The notes below the pieces were generated by a model, which worked only from the letters and a program-made list of their open reading frames with translations, was not told where the DNA came from and did not search any database. Positions 26,401 to 33,577 of a stretch of 64,000 nucleotides of DNA are shown here, piece after piece. Origin of the DNA: Halorubrum trapanicum. GTDB taxonomy: Archaea; Halobacteriota; Halobacteria; Halobacteriales; Haloferacaceae. Location: assembly GCF_002355655.1 (NCBI RefSeq), contig NZ_AP017569.1, forward strand, positions 1,798,001-1,862,000, read 5' to 3'. Position numbers and translations under genes: made by a program. The stretch's first letter is position 1; every line of letters begins with the position of its first letter.

Positions 26401-28036
26401 CGCCGAAGTCGTCTCTTACGGCTGCAGCAGTAAGGCCGGCTGCAGAACTGCCTTTCCCGGACGTGTAGACGGACCGCGGTGCGATGTTCTCGACGTACGA
26501 GATCATCTGGGAGTTATGCGAGACGACCCCGTTCGAGACGTAGTTGTGCGTTTCCGCTACTTCGAGGTCGTAGACCCAGTCATCCTCGGATTTGACCTGC
26601 TTGATGGACGCAATCGACTCCAATCGAACTTCTTCCACGACCGAGGTGTTCTGACCACCAGACGCGGCGACGCCACCATCTGTGGCAGCGCGCGGTGCGA
26701 CGGCCACACAGTCGCCGACGTTGAGTTCATCCGCACGCCGAGGAACGTGTCTGGCACCATCTTGGACGAAAAGCGGATGCGACGGTGTCACCTCCAGTTC
26801 CGTGCCGGAGGTAGTCTCGATACGATACATCGTTTCGGGAGCCTCGCGCTTCCAGACTTTAGTCGCTCGCGCGGATCCGATCGTTCCGTCCGACTGTAGC
26901 GATGGAACCTCGAAATTGACCTCGTCGAAGACGCCGTCGTCGACCGGTTTCGGATCATCGAGGTTTTCCTCGACGAGATCGCCTATCGGAACCTCTCGTC
27001 CGTCTGTAAGTGTCACTTTTGTGTTATATTTCAAACACTTACCAGTACCCGGGTCACCGATCAGGAGCATGTGGAGGTCGCCCCGGATCCGCGACCCGTC
27101 GGGGAGGTGCTTCGTCACGCCGGAGAACAGCTGGAGGATCATCGCGAGCTTCTCCTCCTCGTAGCCGTAGATGGCGGGGGCGATGGAGCCGACCATCGCC
27201 TCGTAGATGTCGTCGCGCTCGGAGAGCTCGATGATGTCGCGTTTGTCCGCCTCGGTGATGTCCATGTCCTCGAACTCCTCGTCCTCGATGGCGATGGAGA
27301 CGCCGTCCATGTACAGGTCGAAGATGGCGGACTTCTCGTTGCCCTGCTCGACCTGCTCGATGTGGAGGACGCCGACGCAGGTGACGTGGTCGCCGGGGCT
27401 CACCTCGCCGGTGATGTCGTCGACGATGTCGACGTCGAGCGACTGGGGGGTCTCGCCGCCGCGGAGCCCCTCGGGCGACTCCTGGATGCGGAGCTTCTGG
27501 GAGTCGACGAACTCGGACTGGTCGAAGTTGACGCGGAACGGGCCCTGCCGCTCGCAGCCCTGGCACTCGTGGGGCTCTTGGAAGCCGCCGTCGCTCTGGG
27601 GGATGTACGTCATGGTGCCGCAGCGCTGGCACTCGAAGGCGGCCTCGGTCACCTTGGGGCGGACGTCCGTGGCCTTGCGGACGATGCCCTGGATCGAGAC
27701 GAGCTTGCCGATGTGGTCGTCGTGAACGCGAATTCCCCGGATATCGACGCTCTCGGGGAGGTCCTCGATGCGGACGTGCGCGCGGCCGAGGCTGACGTCG
27801 GCGGGGAGGTCGTAGAGCCGCAGCGCCTCCTCGGCGTACTCGCGCATCTGCTCCGGCTTGTTCAGGAAGTCCTCGGCGAGGTCGCGGTCGAACTGGAAGA
27901 GGTCGTCGTAGGAGACGTACAGCGAGCGCTGCTCGTTGGGGTACCGCTGCGCGAGCTGCCCGATCTCCTCCCGATAGTAGTTGCGATAGAACTGAATGAA
28001 CCGCTCCGTGAGGTCCTGGGTGCCGGCCTGAGCCAT
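23456..28036 (-). CDS. mcm: MCM replicative DNA helicase with two inteins
   Basis: The 1526-residue precursor would splice to a 700-residue MCM. N-terminal domain: zinc finger CQRCG...CQGC near residues 137-165 and OB fold. AAA+ domain: Walker A GDPGTGK at 327-333 continuing SQ at 509 after the first intein, then DKGIAAVDELDKMD as Walker B up to 574. The second intein interrupts here, and the protein resumes SSDRSAMHE at 1226. The arginine-finger region is LISRFDLIF and a winged-helix C-terminus ends at RTT. Archaeal MCM is a homohexamer that unwinds DNA at the fork; without both splicing events the ATPase motifs are split, so activity depends on splicing. First gene of the leftward block. 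Confidence 0.97.
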   Translation of the reverse strand: MAQAGTQDLTERFIQFYRNYYREEIGQLAQRYPNEQRSLYVSYDDLFQFDRDLAEDFLNKPEQMREYAEEALRLYDLPADVSLGRAHVRIEDLPESVDIRGIRVHDDHIGKLVSIQGIVRKATDVRPKVTEAAFECQRCGTMTYIPQSDGGFQEPHECQGCERQGPFRVNFDQSEFVDSQKLRIQESPEGLRGGETPQSLDVDIVDDITGEVSPGDHVTCVGVLHIEQVEQGNEKSAIFDLYMDGVSIAIEDEEFEDMDITEADKRDIIELSERDDIYEAMVGSIAPAIYGYEEEKLAMILQLFSGVTKHLPDGSRIRGDLHMLLIGDPGTGKCLKYNTKVTLTDGREVPIGDLVEENLDDPKPVDDGVFDEVNFEVPSLQSDGTIGSARATKVWKREAPETMYRIETTSGTELEVTPSHPLFVQDGARHVPRRADELNVGDCVAVAPRAATDGGVAASGGQNTSVVEEVRLESIASIKQVKSEDDWVYDLEVAETHNYVSNGVVSHNSQMISYVENIAPRSVYTSGKGSSAAGLTAAAVRDDFGDGQQWSLEAGALVLADKGIAAVDELDKMDCVTGDALVTLADGRVERIDELAREAAEDGDVEELSNGRRVRDVDLDVWSMDEDGNLVERPVSAVHEYDAPSELTRVTTETGESLTATADHPFFVLDDGERVEREAAALDDGDWVYVPREIPTKAADGAGAAAMAGGVGSVEPLDDGSVDADGVDAAMASVLGYLSGDGNVFYDRDEGVYGVRFTNADDELLDDFERAARAAFDAEPVRPPSEKRDDGVETVRITGKEHADAVLDAGMNLGRYDEKCFPTPVSAGSRAAKAAFVRALADSEGHVDESAGNVRIASASRDLLEGTRSLLLGFSVSSQLQHRERDGGRDVYYLTVTDADSLAAFRRYVGFTATRKAAALDRVVDAADGDRTILDVVPEVDDVLARCRDSLRLYQSECGLDAVTYHDFETGAANISLHRARQVLAAFENRLETAAADRDALDETPTWETLSELRRRYHVSQSELAEGTTLSQQQISREWGERDEVRRAVTERLREILTEVAETDLDDLREFVRGDVKWRRVESVETVPPESTEHRGEVLRQRLADVIGGSVDTAEERARELLDRGPVGETRAELSAALDAYEISQADVASRLDVSQATVSRWLSGAVETDRLGDLREAVAAEVDAVKTELRSILARIEDGRRPKVYDLTVEGTHNFVANGLVVHNSSDRSAMHEGLEQQKISVSKAGINATLKARCSLLGAANPKYGRFDQYEPIGEQIDLEPALISRFDLIFTVTDSPDPEHDSRLAKHIIKTNYAGELNTQREELASSEFTSEQVAEVTEEVAPEIDSELLRKYIAHAKRSCFPTMTDEAKELIEEFYVDLRSKGADEDAPVPVTARKLEAMVRLSEASARVRLSDTVEREDADRATDIVESCLKDIGVDPETGQFDADVVETGTSKSQRDRIKNIKALIADIEEEYEEGAPVDEVIDRAGEIGMDPGKAEQEIEKLRTKGEVYEPKQGHLRTT
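24362..26314 (-). other. Intein 2 of MCM: LAGLIDADG intein at Walker B with two HTH-like segments
   Basis: Residues 575-1225 (651 aa) begin CVTGDALVTLADGRVERIDE and end THNFVANGLVVHN before extein Ser-Ser. Block B is TADHPFF. A two-motif LAGLIDADG endonuclease is visible: LGYLSGDG at precursor 735-742 and FVRALADSEGHV around 836-847. Beyond it are two helix-turn-helix-like segments: SQSELAEGTTLSQQQISREW (about 1020-1039) and ISQADVASRLDVSQATVSRW (about 1143-1162). The intein is longer than typical. The endonuclease acidic residues are kept, so homing may still be possible. Confidence 0.93.
26513..27037 (-). other. Intein 1 of MCM: mini-intein at Walker A
   Basis: Residues 334-508 (175 aa) begin CLKYNTKVTLTDGREVPIGD and end THNYVSNGVVSHN before the extein Ser. 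The splicing blocks are present: Cys1, TxxH-like TPSHPLF (block B), VYDLEV and the terminal His-Asn. No LAGLIDADG endonuclease exists, so it is a mini-intein that cannot home. It sits between Lys and Ser of the P-loop GKS. Its DNA is clearly less GC-rich than the exteins, for instance at 27015-27036, as if it had a separate origin. Confidence 0.93.
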
Positions 28037-28140
28037 TGCGACACCACTTCGTCGGCATCACGTATGAACCTCCGGTTCGGGGCGGACGTGGTCGCGTGGC
28101 GGGGGTGGGAAGCCACGGCACGCTCTCGCCGCGCCTCCGA

Positions 28141-28503
28141 TTACGCGCGCCCGACGAACGTCGCGTCGGCGGAGGTGCGCCCCTCGTTGAACGAGAGTAC
28201 CTTCGCGCGGATCACGTCGCCCGTTTCGAGCCCGCCCGGGATGTCCTCGGTGAAGAGAACGAACCCCTCGACCTTGCCGACGGCGACCTCCTCGCCGGAG
28301 TGGTGGTCGGTGAGCTCGGTGACGCCGAACTCGTACGTCTCGCCGATCTCGACCGGCGGGTCGCGCTCCTGAGCCGCGTCGTGGGCGCGCTTGGACTCGC
28401 GCGCGTCGGCGGAGGGGCCGCGGAGCCGTCGGGCGAGCACGAACAGCGCGATCAGCGCGACCGCGACGGCGAGGCCGACGACGAGCGGCGAGGTGGGAAT
28501 CAT
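28141..28503 (-). CDS. TRAM-domain protein with an N-terminal membrane segment
   Basis: This 120-residue protein starts MIPTSPLVVGLAVAVALIAL at 28503: one membrane helix, a charged linker, and a C-terminal TRAM domain (EIGETYEFGVTELTDHHSGE, VEGFVLFTEDIPGGLETGDV). TRAM is an RNA-binding beta-barrel found in tRNA-modifying enzymes and as small stand-alone archaeal proteins acting as RNA chaperones. The membrane-tethered form is common in haloarchaea. It lies just upstream of mcm on the same strand, 104 bp away, without an obvious link. Confidence 0.87.
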   Translation of the reverse strand: MIPTSPLVVGLAVAVALIALFVLARRLRGPSADARESKRAHDAAQERDPPVEIGETYEFGVTELTDHHSGEEVAVGKVEGFVLFTEDIPGGLETGDVIRAKVLSFNEGRTSADATFVGRA

Positions 28504-28719
28504 ACCCGGGCGGTCGACCGGGACCACCTAAACGGTGTGGGTCGGCGGCGACGTTTCGACGGTCGATGGCGGTACCTCGCGACGCCGTCGCCGCCCACTC
28601 GCGACCGGCCCGGTCCCGCCGCGCCCGCATGAGAAACGCCTTTGCCCTCGAAGCCCCCCTCTCGATCCGATGCGACACAGCCGCGGTTCCCGACGGCTCG
28701 CGCACGGGTGTGGTGTGCC

Positions 28720-31062
28720 GTGAAGGTCGCGGACGCGGTGCCGGAGTTCGCCGACGCCTTCGGGTTCGACGAGTTCAACCGGATGCAACGGGAGGCGCTC
28801 CCGGGCATCCTGGAGACCGACCACAACGTCGTCGCGTCGGCGCCGACGGCCTCCGGAAAGACGGCGCTCGCCGAGCTCGCGATCTGCCGGACCCTCGCGG
28901 CGGGCGGGACCGCTCTCTTCATCGCGCCGCTGCGGGCGCTCACCAACGAGAAGGAGAGCGAGTGGGAGCGGTTCGAGGAACTCGGCTACTCCGTCTACGT
29001 CGTCTCGGGCGAGCGCGACCTCAACCCCCGGCGCGCCGAGCGCGCGGACGTGCTGGTGACGACGCCCGAGAAGGCCGACAGCGCGACGCGGAAGCACGAC
29101 TCCGCGCGCTACTCGTTCATCACCGACGTGGACTGCGTCGTCATCGACGAGGTCCACCTGCTCGACTCCGAGAAGCGCGGCGCGGTCCTCGAAGTCACCG
29201 TCTCGCGGCTCCGCCGGCTCCAGGACCCGCGCGTCGTCGCGCTGTCGGCGACGATGCCGAACATCGACGACGTCGCGGAGTGGCTCGACGCCCCCGCGGA
29301 GACGACGTACGCGTTCGGCGACGAGTACCGCCCGGTCGACTTAGAGACCGGGGTGAAGACGTACTCGCACGGGTCGAACGCGTTCGCCGACAAGTACCGC
29401 CGGCTCTACCGCGCGCTCGACTTAGCCGAGCCGCACGTCCGCGAGGACGGGCAGGCCTTGGTGTTCGTCTCCTCGCGGCAGGACACGGTCCAGGCGGCCA
29501 AGAAGGCGCGCGACGAGATCACCGAGCGCGACATCCCGATCGACTCGCGGGACGACTACGACTTCCACAACGAGGCCAAGGAGCTGACCAACGACACGCT
29601 CCGCCAGTCGGTCACCGACGGCGTCGGCTTCCACCACGCCGGGCTCGGGAAAGCGGACCGCGACCGCGTCGAGGAGTGGTTCAAGCGGGGGAAGATCAAG
29701 TTCCTCTTCTCGACGTCGACGCTCGCGTGGGGGGTGAACCTCCCCGCCCGCTGCGTCGTCATCCGGGACACGAAGTACCACGACCCGCTGGAGGGGGAGA
29801 CGGACATCTCGCCGCTCGACGTGCTCCAGATGCTCGGCCGCGCCGGGCGCCCGGAGTACGACGACGTGGGGTACGGCTGGGTGGTCTGCGACCGCGCCGA
29901 CGCGGACAAGTACCGGAAGCTGCTGCGCGAGGGCAAAGAGATCGAGTCGCGGCTCGCGGCCGACCTCGAGTCGCACCTCAACGCCGAGATCGCGATGGGG
30001 ACGATCCGCGGGCTGGAGGACGTGATGGCGTGGCTGGAGACCACCTTCTACTACGTCCGCGCGCAGTCCGAGCCCGAGGCGTACGACTTCCCGACGCTCC
30101 GGGACCGCGTGCGCGACACGCTCGAATCGCTCGTCGACGACGGGTTCGTCGCGGCCGACGACGACCTCGCGATCGAGCCGACCGGACTCGGGCGCCTCGC
30201 CTCGAAGTACTACCTCCGCCTGGACACCGCGCGCCGCTTCCGGCGCCTCGCCGACCGCGAGACGCTGACGGTCGACTCCGTGTTGGAGACCGTCGCCTCG
30301 GCCGGCGAGTTCGACTCCGTCTCGGCGCGCTCGGCCGAGTCGGACGCGATCGACCGAATTCTCGACGGGCGCGACACGGACTTGGAGGACGGCCACCGCA
30401 AGGTGTTCGCCATCCTGCTCGCCGGGATGGCGGACTCGATCCCCTCGGACCTCCGGTCGGACGCGTGGGTGATCCGGCAGAACGCGCTGCGCCTGCTCGC
30501 CGCGCTCGCGGAGTTCCTCGACCGCTTCGCCGGCCCGCGCGCCGCCAACCTCGCCCGCCGCGTCGAGGCGCGCGTCGAGCACGGCGTCTCCCGCGAGGCG
30601 GTCGCGCTCACGGCGATCGAGGGCGTCGGCTCCGGCCGCGCCGAGCGCCTCGCGGACGCCGGTCTCACCTCGCCCGCCGACGTGGTCGACGCCGGCGCGA
30701 AAGACCTCGAAAACGCCGGGATGAGCGGCTCCGTCGCGGAGCGCATCGTCGACGCCGCGCGCGACTGCCCCCGGATCGACGTCGACTGGGGAGAGTTCCC
30801 GGAGGCCATCGCGGTCGGCGAAAACGAGATGTGCGAGGTCGCCGTGACCGCCGTCTCCGGGAGCGCTCGCGCCGGGATCCGGGTCACCGTCAACGACGTG
30901 GAGATGACCGCGACGACGACGTACCTCGACGGCGAGGCGACGGTCCCGGTGGGCGTGTTCGGCCCACCGGACGCCGACGAACTGGAGTTCGTCGTCGAGG
31001 TCGTCTTCCCGGACCTGCCGCTGCTGCCCGTCACCGCGACCCGGACGGTTCGGGTGGCGTAG
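28720..31062 (+). CDS. Ski2/Hel308-type superfamily 2 helicase
   Basis: This protein has about 780 residues from the GTG at 28720 ((M)KVADAVPEFADAFGFDEFNR). An ATG at 28642 would add 26 unrelated residues. Helicase motifs are ASAPTASGKTALAELA (I), APLRALTNEKESEW (Ia), TTPEKAD, DEVHLL (II), LSATMPN (III), FVSSRQDT (IV), STSTLAWGVNLPAR (V) and QMLGRAGRPEYDD (VI). These are followed by a winged helix and a helical ratchet with helix-hairpin-helix (IEGVGSGRAERLADAGL). A C-terminal beta-sandwich-like domain ends it. It unwinds DNA or RNA with ATP, probably in repair or RNA turnover. It stands alone. Confidence 0.92.
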   Translation: MKVADAVPEFADAFGFDEFNRMQREALPGILETDHNVVASAPTASGKTALAELAICRTLAAGGTALFIAPLRALTNEKESEWERFEELGYSVYVVSGERDLNPRRAERADVLVTTPEKADSATRKHDSARYSFITDVDCVVIDEVHLLDSEKRGAVLEVTVSRLRRLQDPRVVALSATMPNIDDVAEWLDAPAETTYAFGDEYRPVDLETGVKTYSHGSNAFADKYRRLYRALDLAEPHVREDGQALVFVSSRQDTVQAAKKARDEITERDIPIDSRDDYDFHNEAKELTNDTLRQSVTDGVGFHHAGLGKADRDRVEEWFKRGKIKFLFSTSTLAWGVNLPARCVVIRDTKYHDPLEGETDISPLDVLQMLGRAGRPEYDDVGYGWVVCDRADADKYRKLLREGKEIESRLAADLESHLNAEIAMGTIRGLEDVMAWLETTFYYVRAQSEPEAYDFPTLRDRVRDTLESLVDDGFVAADDDLAIEPTGLGRLASKYYLRLDTARRFRRLADRETLTVDSVLETVASAGEFDSVSARSAESDAIDRILDGRDTDLEDGHRKVFAILLAGMADSIPSDLRSDAWVIRQNALRLLAALAEFLDRFAGPRAANLARRVEARVEHGVSREAVALTAIEGVGSGRAERLADAGLTSPADVVDAGAKDLENAGMSGSVAERIVDAARDCPRIDVDWGEFPEAIAVGENEMCEVAVTAVSGSARAGIRVTVNDVEMTATTTYLDGEATVPVGVFGPPDADELEFVVEVVFPDLPLLPVTATRTVRVA

Positions 31063-31143
31063 GCGAGCCGGCGTCTGACCCCGATTTTGCGAACTGTCAC
31101 CAGCAATCGGGTATTTAAATACCACCACCGGTGGCGTCGATAG

Positions 31144-31590
31144 TTTATAAATAAACGAGGCGGTGGCGTGCGCCTCCGAGCGCCCCTTGGGCGCGAGGAG
31201 CACGCGCGAGGGAGTCGCTGGCGCCGACGGCGCCAGCGACGAGGCTGGGGAGGCGTGAGGCTGCGGTCCCGCGAGCGACCGGAGGGAGCGAGCGGGAGCA
31301 CGGAAGACGCGGCGCCAAGCGAAGCGAGGCGCCGCGTCTTCCGGCGGTGCTTGCGGGGCGGGGCTCAAAGGGGCAGCCGTGAGGGCGAAGCACGCCGCAG
31401 TAAGCACCGCAACGAGGGAGCGCCAGCGACCGAGTGAGGCGCGCAGCAAGGCGCGCGAGCCCTCACGGCTGGGGCTTTGGCGGTGTTCGGCGCCGATCCG
31501 CAGTCATCTACTTATAAACGAGCGGCTGGGGCTTTGGTGGTGTCCACCGTTACTCTGGTATCAGCCATTTATAAATAAACGACCGGAGCG
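31144..31590 (+). repeat. Modular hairpin repeat element, copy A
   Basis: This fills most of the 640-bp gene-free stretch after the helicase. From left: TATA-like TTTATAAATAAACGA (31144); GCCTCCGAG; hairpin 1 (GCGCCC/GGGCGC, 31180-31194); GAGGAGCACGCGCGAGGGA; hairpin 2 with 12-bp arms (31214-31225/31229-31240); GAGGCTGGGGAGGCGTGAGG; hairpin 3 with 15-bp arms (31302-31316/31328-31342); GGCTCAAAGGGGCAG. A large stem follows (31374-31386/31459-31471) enclosing a 72-nt segment, then GGGGCTTTGGCGGTGTTC, then two degenerate units of about 55 bp with TTATAAACGAGCGGCTGG (31512) and TTTATAAATAAACGACCGG (31568). An inverted copy lies at 49376-49790. No protein is plausible here. Confidence 0.85.
31374..31471 (+). 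repeat. Large stem of element copy A with flippable loop
   Basis: Arms CAGCCGTGAGGGC (31374-31386) and GCCCTCACGGCTG (31459-31471) pair over 13 bp. The enclosed segment carries AAGCACCGCAAYGAGGGA (31402-31419) and AGCGACCGAGTGAGG (31425-31439) in plus orientation. Copy B has the corresponding arms with two compensatory base-pair changes. Confidence 0.85.
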
Positions 31591-31702
31591 TCAGAGCGAT
31601 TCGCCACCTCGTCCCTCCATTAGTGTTCACCGCGACCCGCCACGTATCCCACATAAACCCCCGCAACGAGCGCTTTTCACCCATACCGCGGCCACCCGCC
31701 CC

Positions 31703-32503
31703 ATGCCGCAACGACTCCGCGTGCTGGCCGGCGACTGCGTAGTGACCGACCGCGGCGACCGCACCCGCACCCACCGCGGGCGCGTCGTCGTCCTGATCAA
31801 ACCGGACGACACGACGCTCGTCCACGACGCCGACGGCTACCAGCCCGTCGCGTGGCTCACCCGCCCCGAGAGCGTCGTCGTCGAGGGCGACGGCGACGGG
31901 TTCACCGTCACCGCCCGCGACGGCTCCCGCCGACTCCGGGTGGTCGCGGAGGAGGCGACCGCGAGCCGCGCGCTCCCGGTCACCGAGGCGGGCGTTCCGG
32001 TCGGGACCTGCCCCGAGGACGGCGGGCCGCTCGTCCGCTCGCGGGGCGATGTGGTGTGCCTCGACTGCGAGGAACGCTGGGGGCTCCCGGCCGGCGCGAG
32101 CGTGACGGACGCGACCTGCGACGACTGCGGGCTCCCGAAGATCCGGGTCGAGCGCGGCGAGCCGTTCCACCTCTGTCTCGACCCCGCCTGCGACCCGATG
32201 GAGGACGCCGTCAGCGACCGGTTCGACGGAGTTTGGGACTGTCCCGACTGCGATGGCGACCTCCGCGTCCGATTCGCGCCCGGCCGCGTCTACCTCGCCT
32301 GCGAGAACGACCCCGACTGCGAGACCACCTTCTCGTTCCCGGCGGGCGTCGTCGTCGACGAGTGCGACTGCGGGCTCCCCGTCTTCGAGACGGCGGCCGG
32401 GCTGGGCTGTCTGGACGGCACCTGTCCGCTCGACGGGCACACGATAGACGGCGAAAAGACGGAGAACGGAACGGCGGAAACGCCGGATCCGAACACCGGA
32501 TAG
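31703..32503 (+). CDS. NucS/DUF91-like N-terminal domain plus zinc ribbons
   Basis: This 266-residue protein from the ATG at 31703 starts MPQRLRVLAGDCVVTDRGDR, then THRGRVVVLIKPDDTTLVHD and YQPVAWL, the DNA-binding N-terminal domain of NucS/EndoMS-like endonucleases. The rest contains at least four Cys-rich ribbons of the topoisomerase C4 type: CPEDGG...CLDC, CDDCG...CLDPAC, CPDCDGD...CENDPDC and CDCG...CLDGTC. There is no NucS nuclease core, so it is probably a DNA-binding or repair accessory protein. It stands alone, directly after the repeat element. Confidence 0.8.
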   Translation: MPQRLRVLAGDCVVTDRGDRTRTHRGRVVVLIKPDDTTLVHDADGYQPVAWLTRPESVVVEGDGDGFTVTARDGSRRLRVVAEEATASRALPVTEAGVPVGTCPEDGGPLVRSRGDVVCLDCEERWGLPAGASVTDATCDDCGLPKIRVERGEPFHLCLDPACDPMEDAVSDRFDGVWDCPDCDGDLRVRFAPGRVYLACENDPDCETTFSFPAGVVVDECDCGLPVFETAAGLGCLDGTCPLDGHTIDGEKTENGTAETPDPNTG

Positions 32504-32514
32504 CGTCGCGTCGA

Positions 32515-33501
32515 CTACTCCGCGAGCTGCTGGCGGCCCGGCGCGATGAGGCGGTCGAGGTACTCCGCGAGCGCGCCCTTCGCGTCCGCGGGGTGGAGCT
32601 CGCCGGACTCCAAGTCGGCCTCCAGGTCGTCGTAGGCGTCGTACTCCAAGTCGCCGCCGTACTCCTCCGGGCGCTCGACGGTCACCGCGTCGAAGCGCGG
32701 GAACACGTGGTACTCGAACACCTGGAGGACGGGGTTCTCGCGCGACTCCCCCTCGTCGGTCGGCTCGGGGTCGGCCGTCGGCGGGCAGTAGGCGTCGTTC
32801 ACCTTCGACTCGATGTCCTCGCGGGAGTCCTCCATCGAGATGGTGACGCCCTCGCTGGAGGACATCTTCCCGCGGCCGGTCCCGAGGTCGGCGATGAGTG
32901 GCGTGTGGAGGCTCGTCGGCGGCTCGCGGTCGATGCTCGGCAGCACGTCGCGCGCGAGCATGTGGACCTTGCGCTGCTCCATCCCGCCGACCGCGAGGTC
33001 GACGCCGAGGTACGGGATGTCGAGCGCCTGCATCAGCGGGTAGACGGCCTGCGACACCTTCACGGAGTCGCCGGAGGTGATCTCGGCCATCGCCCGCTCG
33101 GCGCGGGCGAGCGTCGTCTCCAGCTCTAAGGCGTGGAGGTCGAGGGTGTAGTCGTCGTCGAGCTGGAAATCGGAGCCGAGGACGAACTGGGTGTTCGACT
33201 CGTCGAGCCCGTAGGCGATGAACTGGTCGCGCATGCGCTCGGCGGTGTGGCGGATCTCCTCGAACGACCCCTTGTCGTTGAGGTAGGCGTGTACGTCGGC
33301 CAAAAGGACCGTCACCTCGAATCCCGCCTTCTGGAGGTCGATCAGCTTGTTCGCGGTGAGCATGTGACCGATGTGGAGGACTCCCGAGGGCTCGTAGCCG
33401 ACGTACGCCCGCTTGCCCTCGGGGTCGTCGGCCAGCGCCTCGATCTCCTCTTCGGTGACCACCTCGGCCGCGTTCCGGGTGATCAGCTCGTGAGCGTCCA
33501 T
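32515..33501 (-). CDS. tyrS: Tyrosine--tRNA ligase
   Basis: This 328-residue archaeal-type TyrRS has HIGH at residues 43-46 (SGVLHIGHMLTA) and KMSSS in GRGKMSSSEGVTIS. The tyrosine pocket residues are in YVGYEPSG and QAVYPLMQALDI. Length and end (LIAPGRQQLAE) are normal for the archaeal form, which lacks the bacterial S4 domain. It charges tRNA-Tyr. Single gene; an AT-rich ACATATG stretch lies about 24 bp upstream. Confidence 0.97.
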   Translation of the reverse strand: MDAHELITRNAAEVVTEEEIEALADDPEGKRAYVGYEPSGVLHIGHMLTANKLIDLQKAGFEVTVLLADVHAYLNDKGSFEEIRHTAERMRDQFIAYGLDESNTQFVLGSDFQLDDDYTLDLHALELETTLARAERAMAEITSGDSVKVSQAVYPLMQALDIPYLGVDLAVGGMEQRKVHMLARDVLPSIDREPPTSLHTPLIADLGTGRGKMSSSEGVTISMEDSREDIESKVNDAYCPPTADPEPTDEGESRENPVLQVFEYHVFPRFDAVTVERPEEYGGDLEYDAYDDLEADLESGELHPADAKGALAEYLDRLIAPGRQQLAE

Positions 33502-33577
33502 ACCTCCGAGTGTGCGTTCCCGGACATATGACTTCTGGATGCGTGCGATCGCGTCCCGAACGAGGCGGCGGTGCGCC

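Noticed and set aside
31468-31590. TTTATAAA-containing units as a CRISPR-like array
   Set aside because: Only two to three degenerate units per site, the repeat is not well conserved and the length is irregular; reported instead as part of the modular element.
31379-31702. Open frame joining repeat copy A to the NucS-like protein
   Set aside because: The extension is translated repeat DNA (LLINERLGLWWCP type); the protein family begins at the ATG at 31703.
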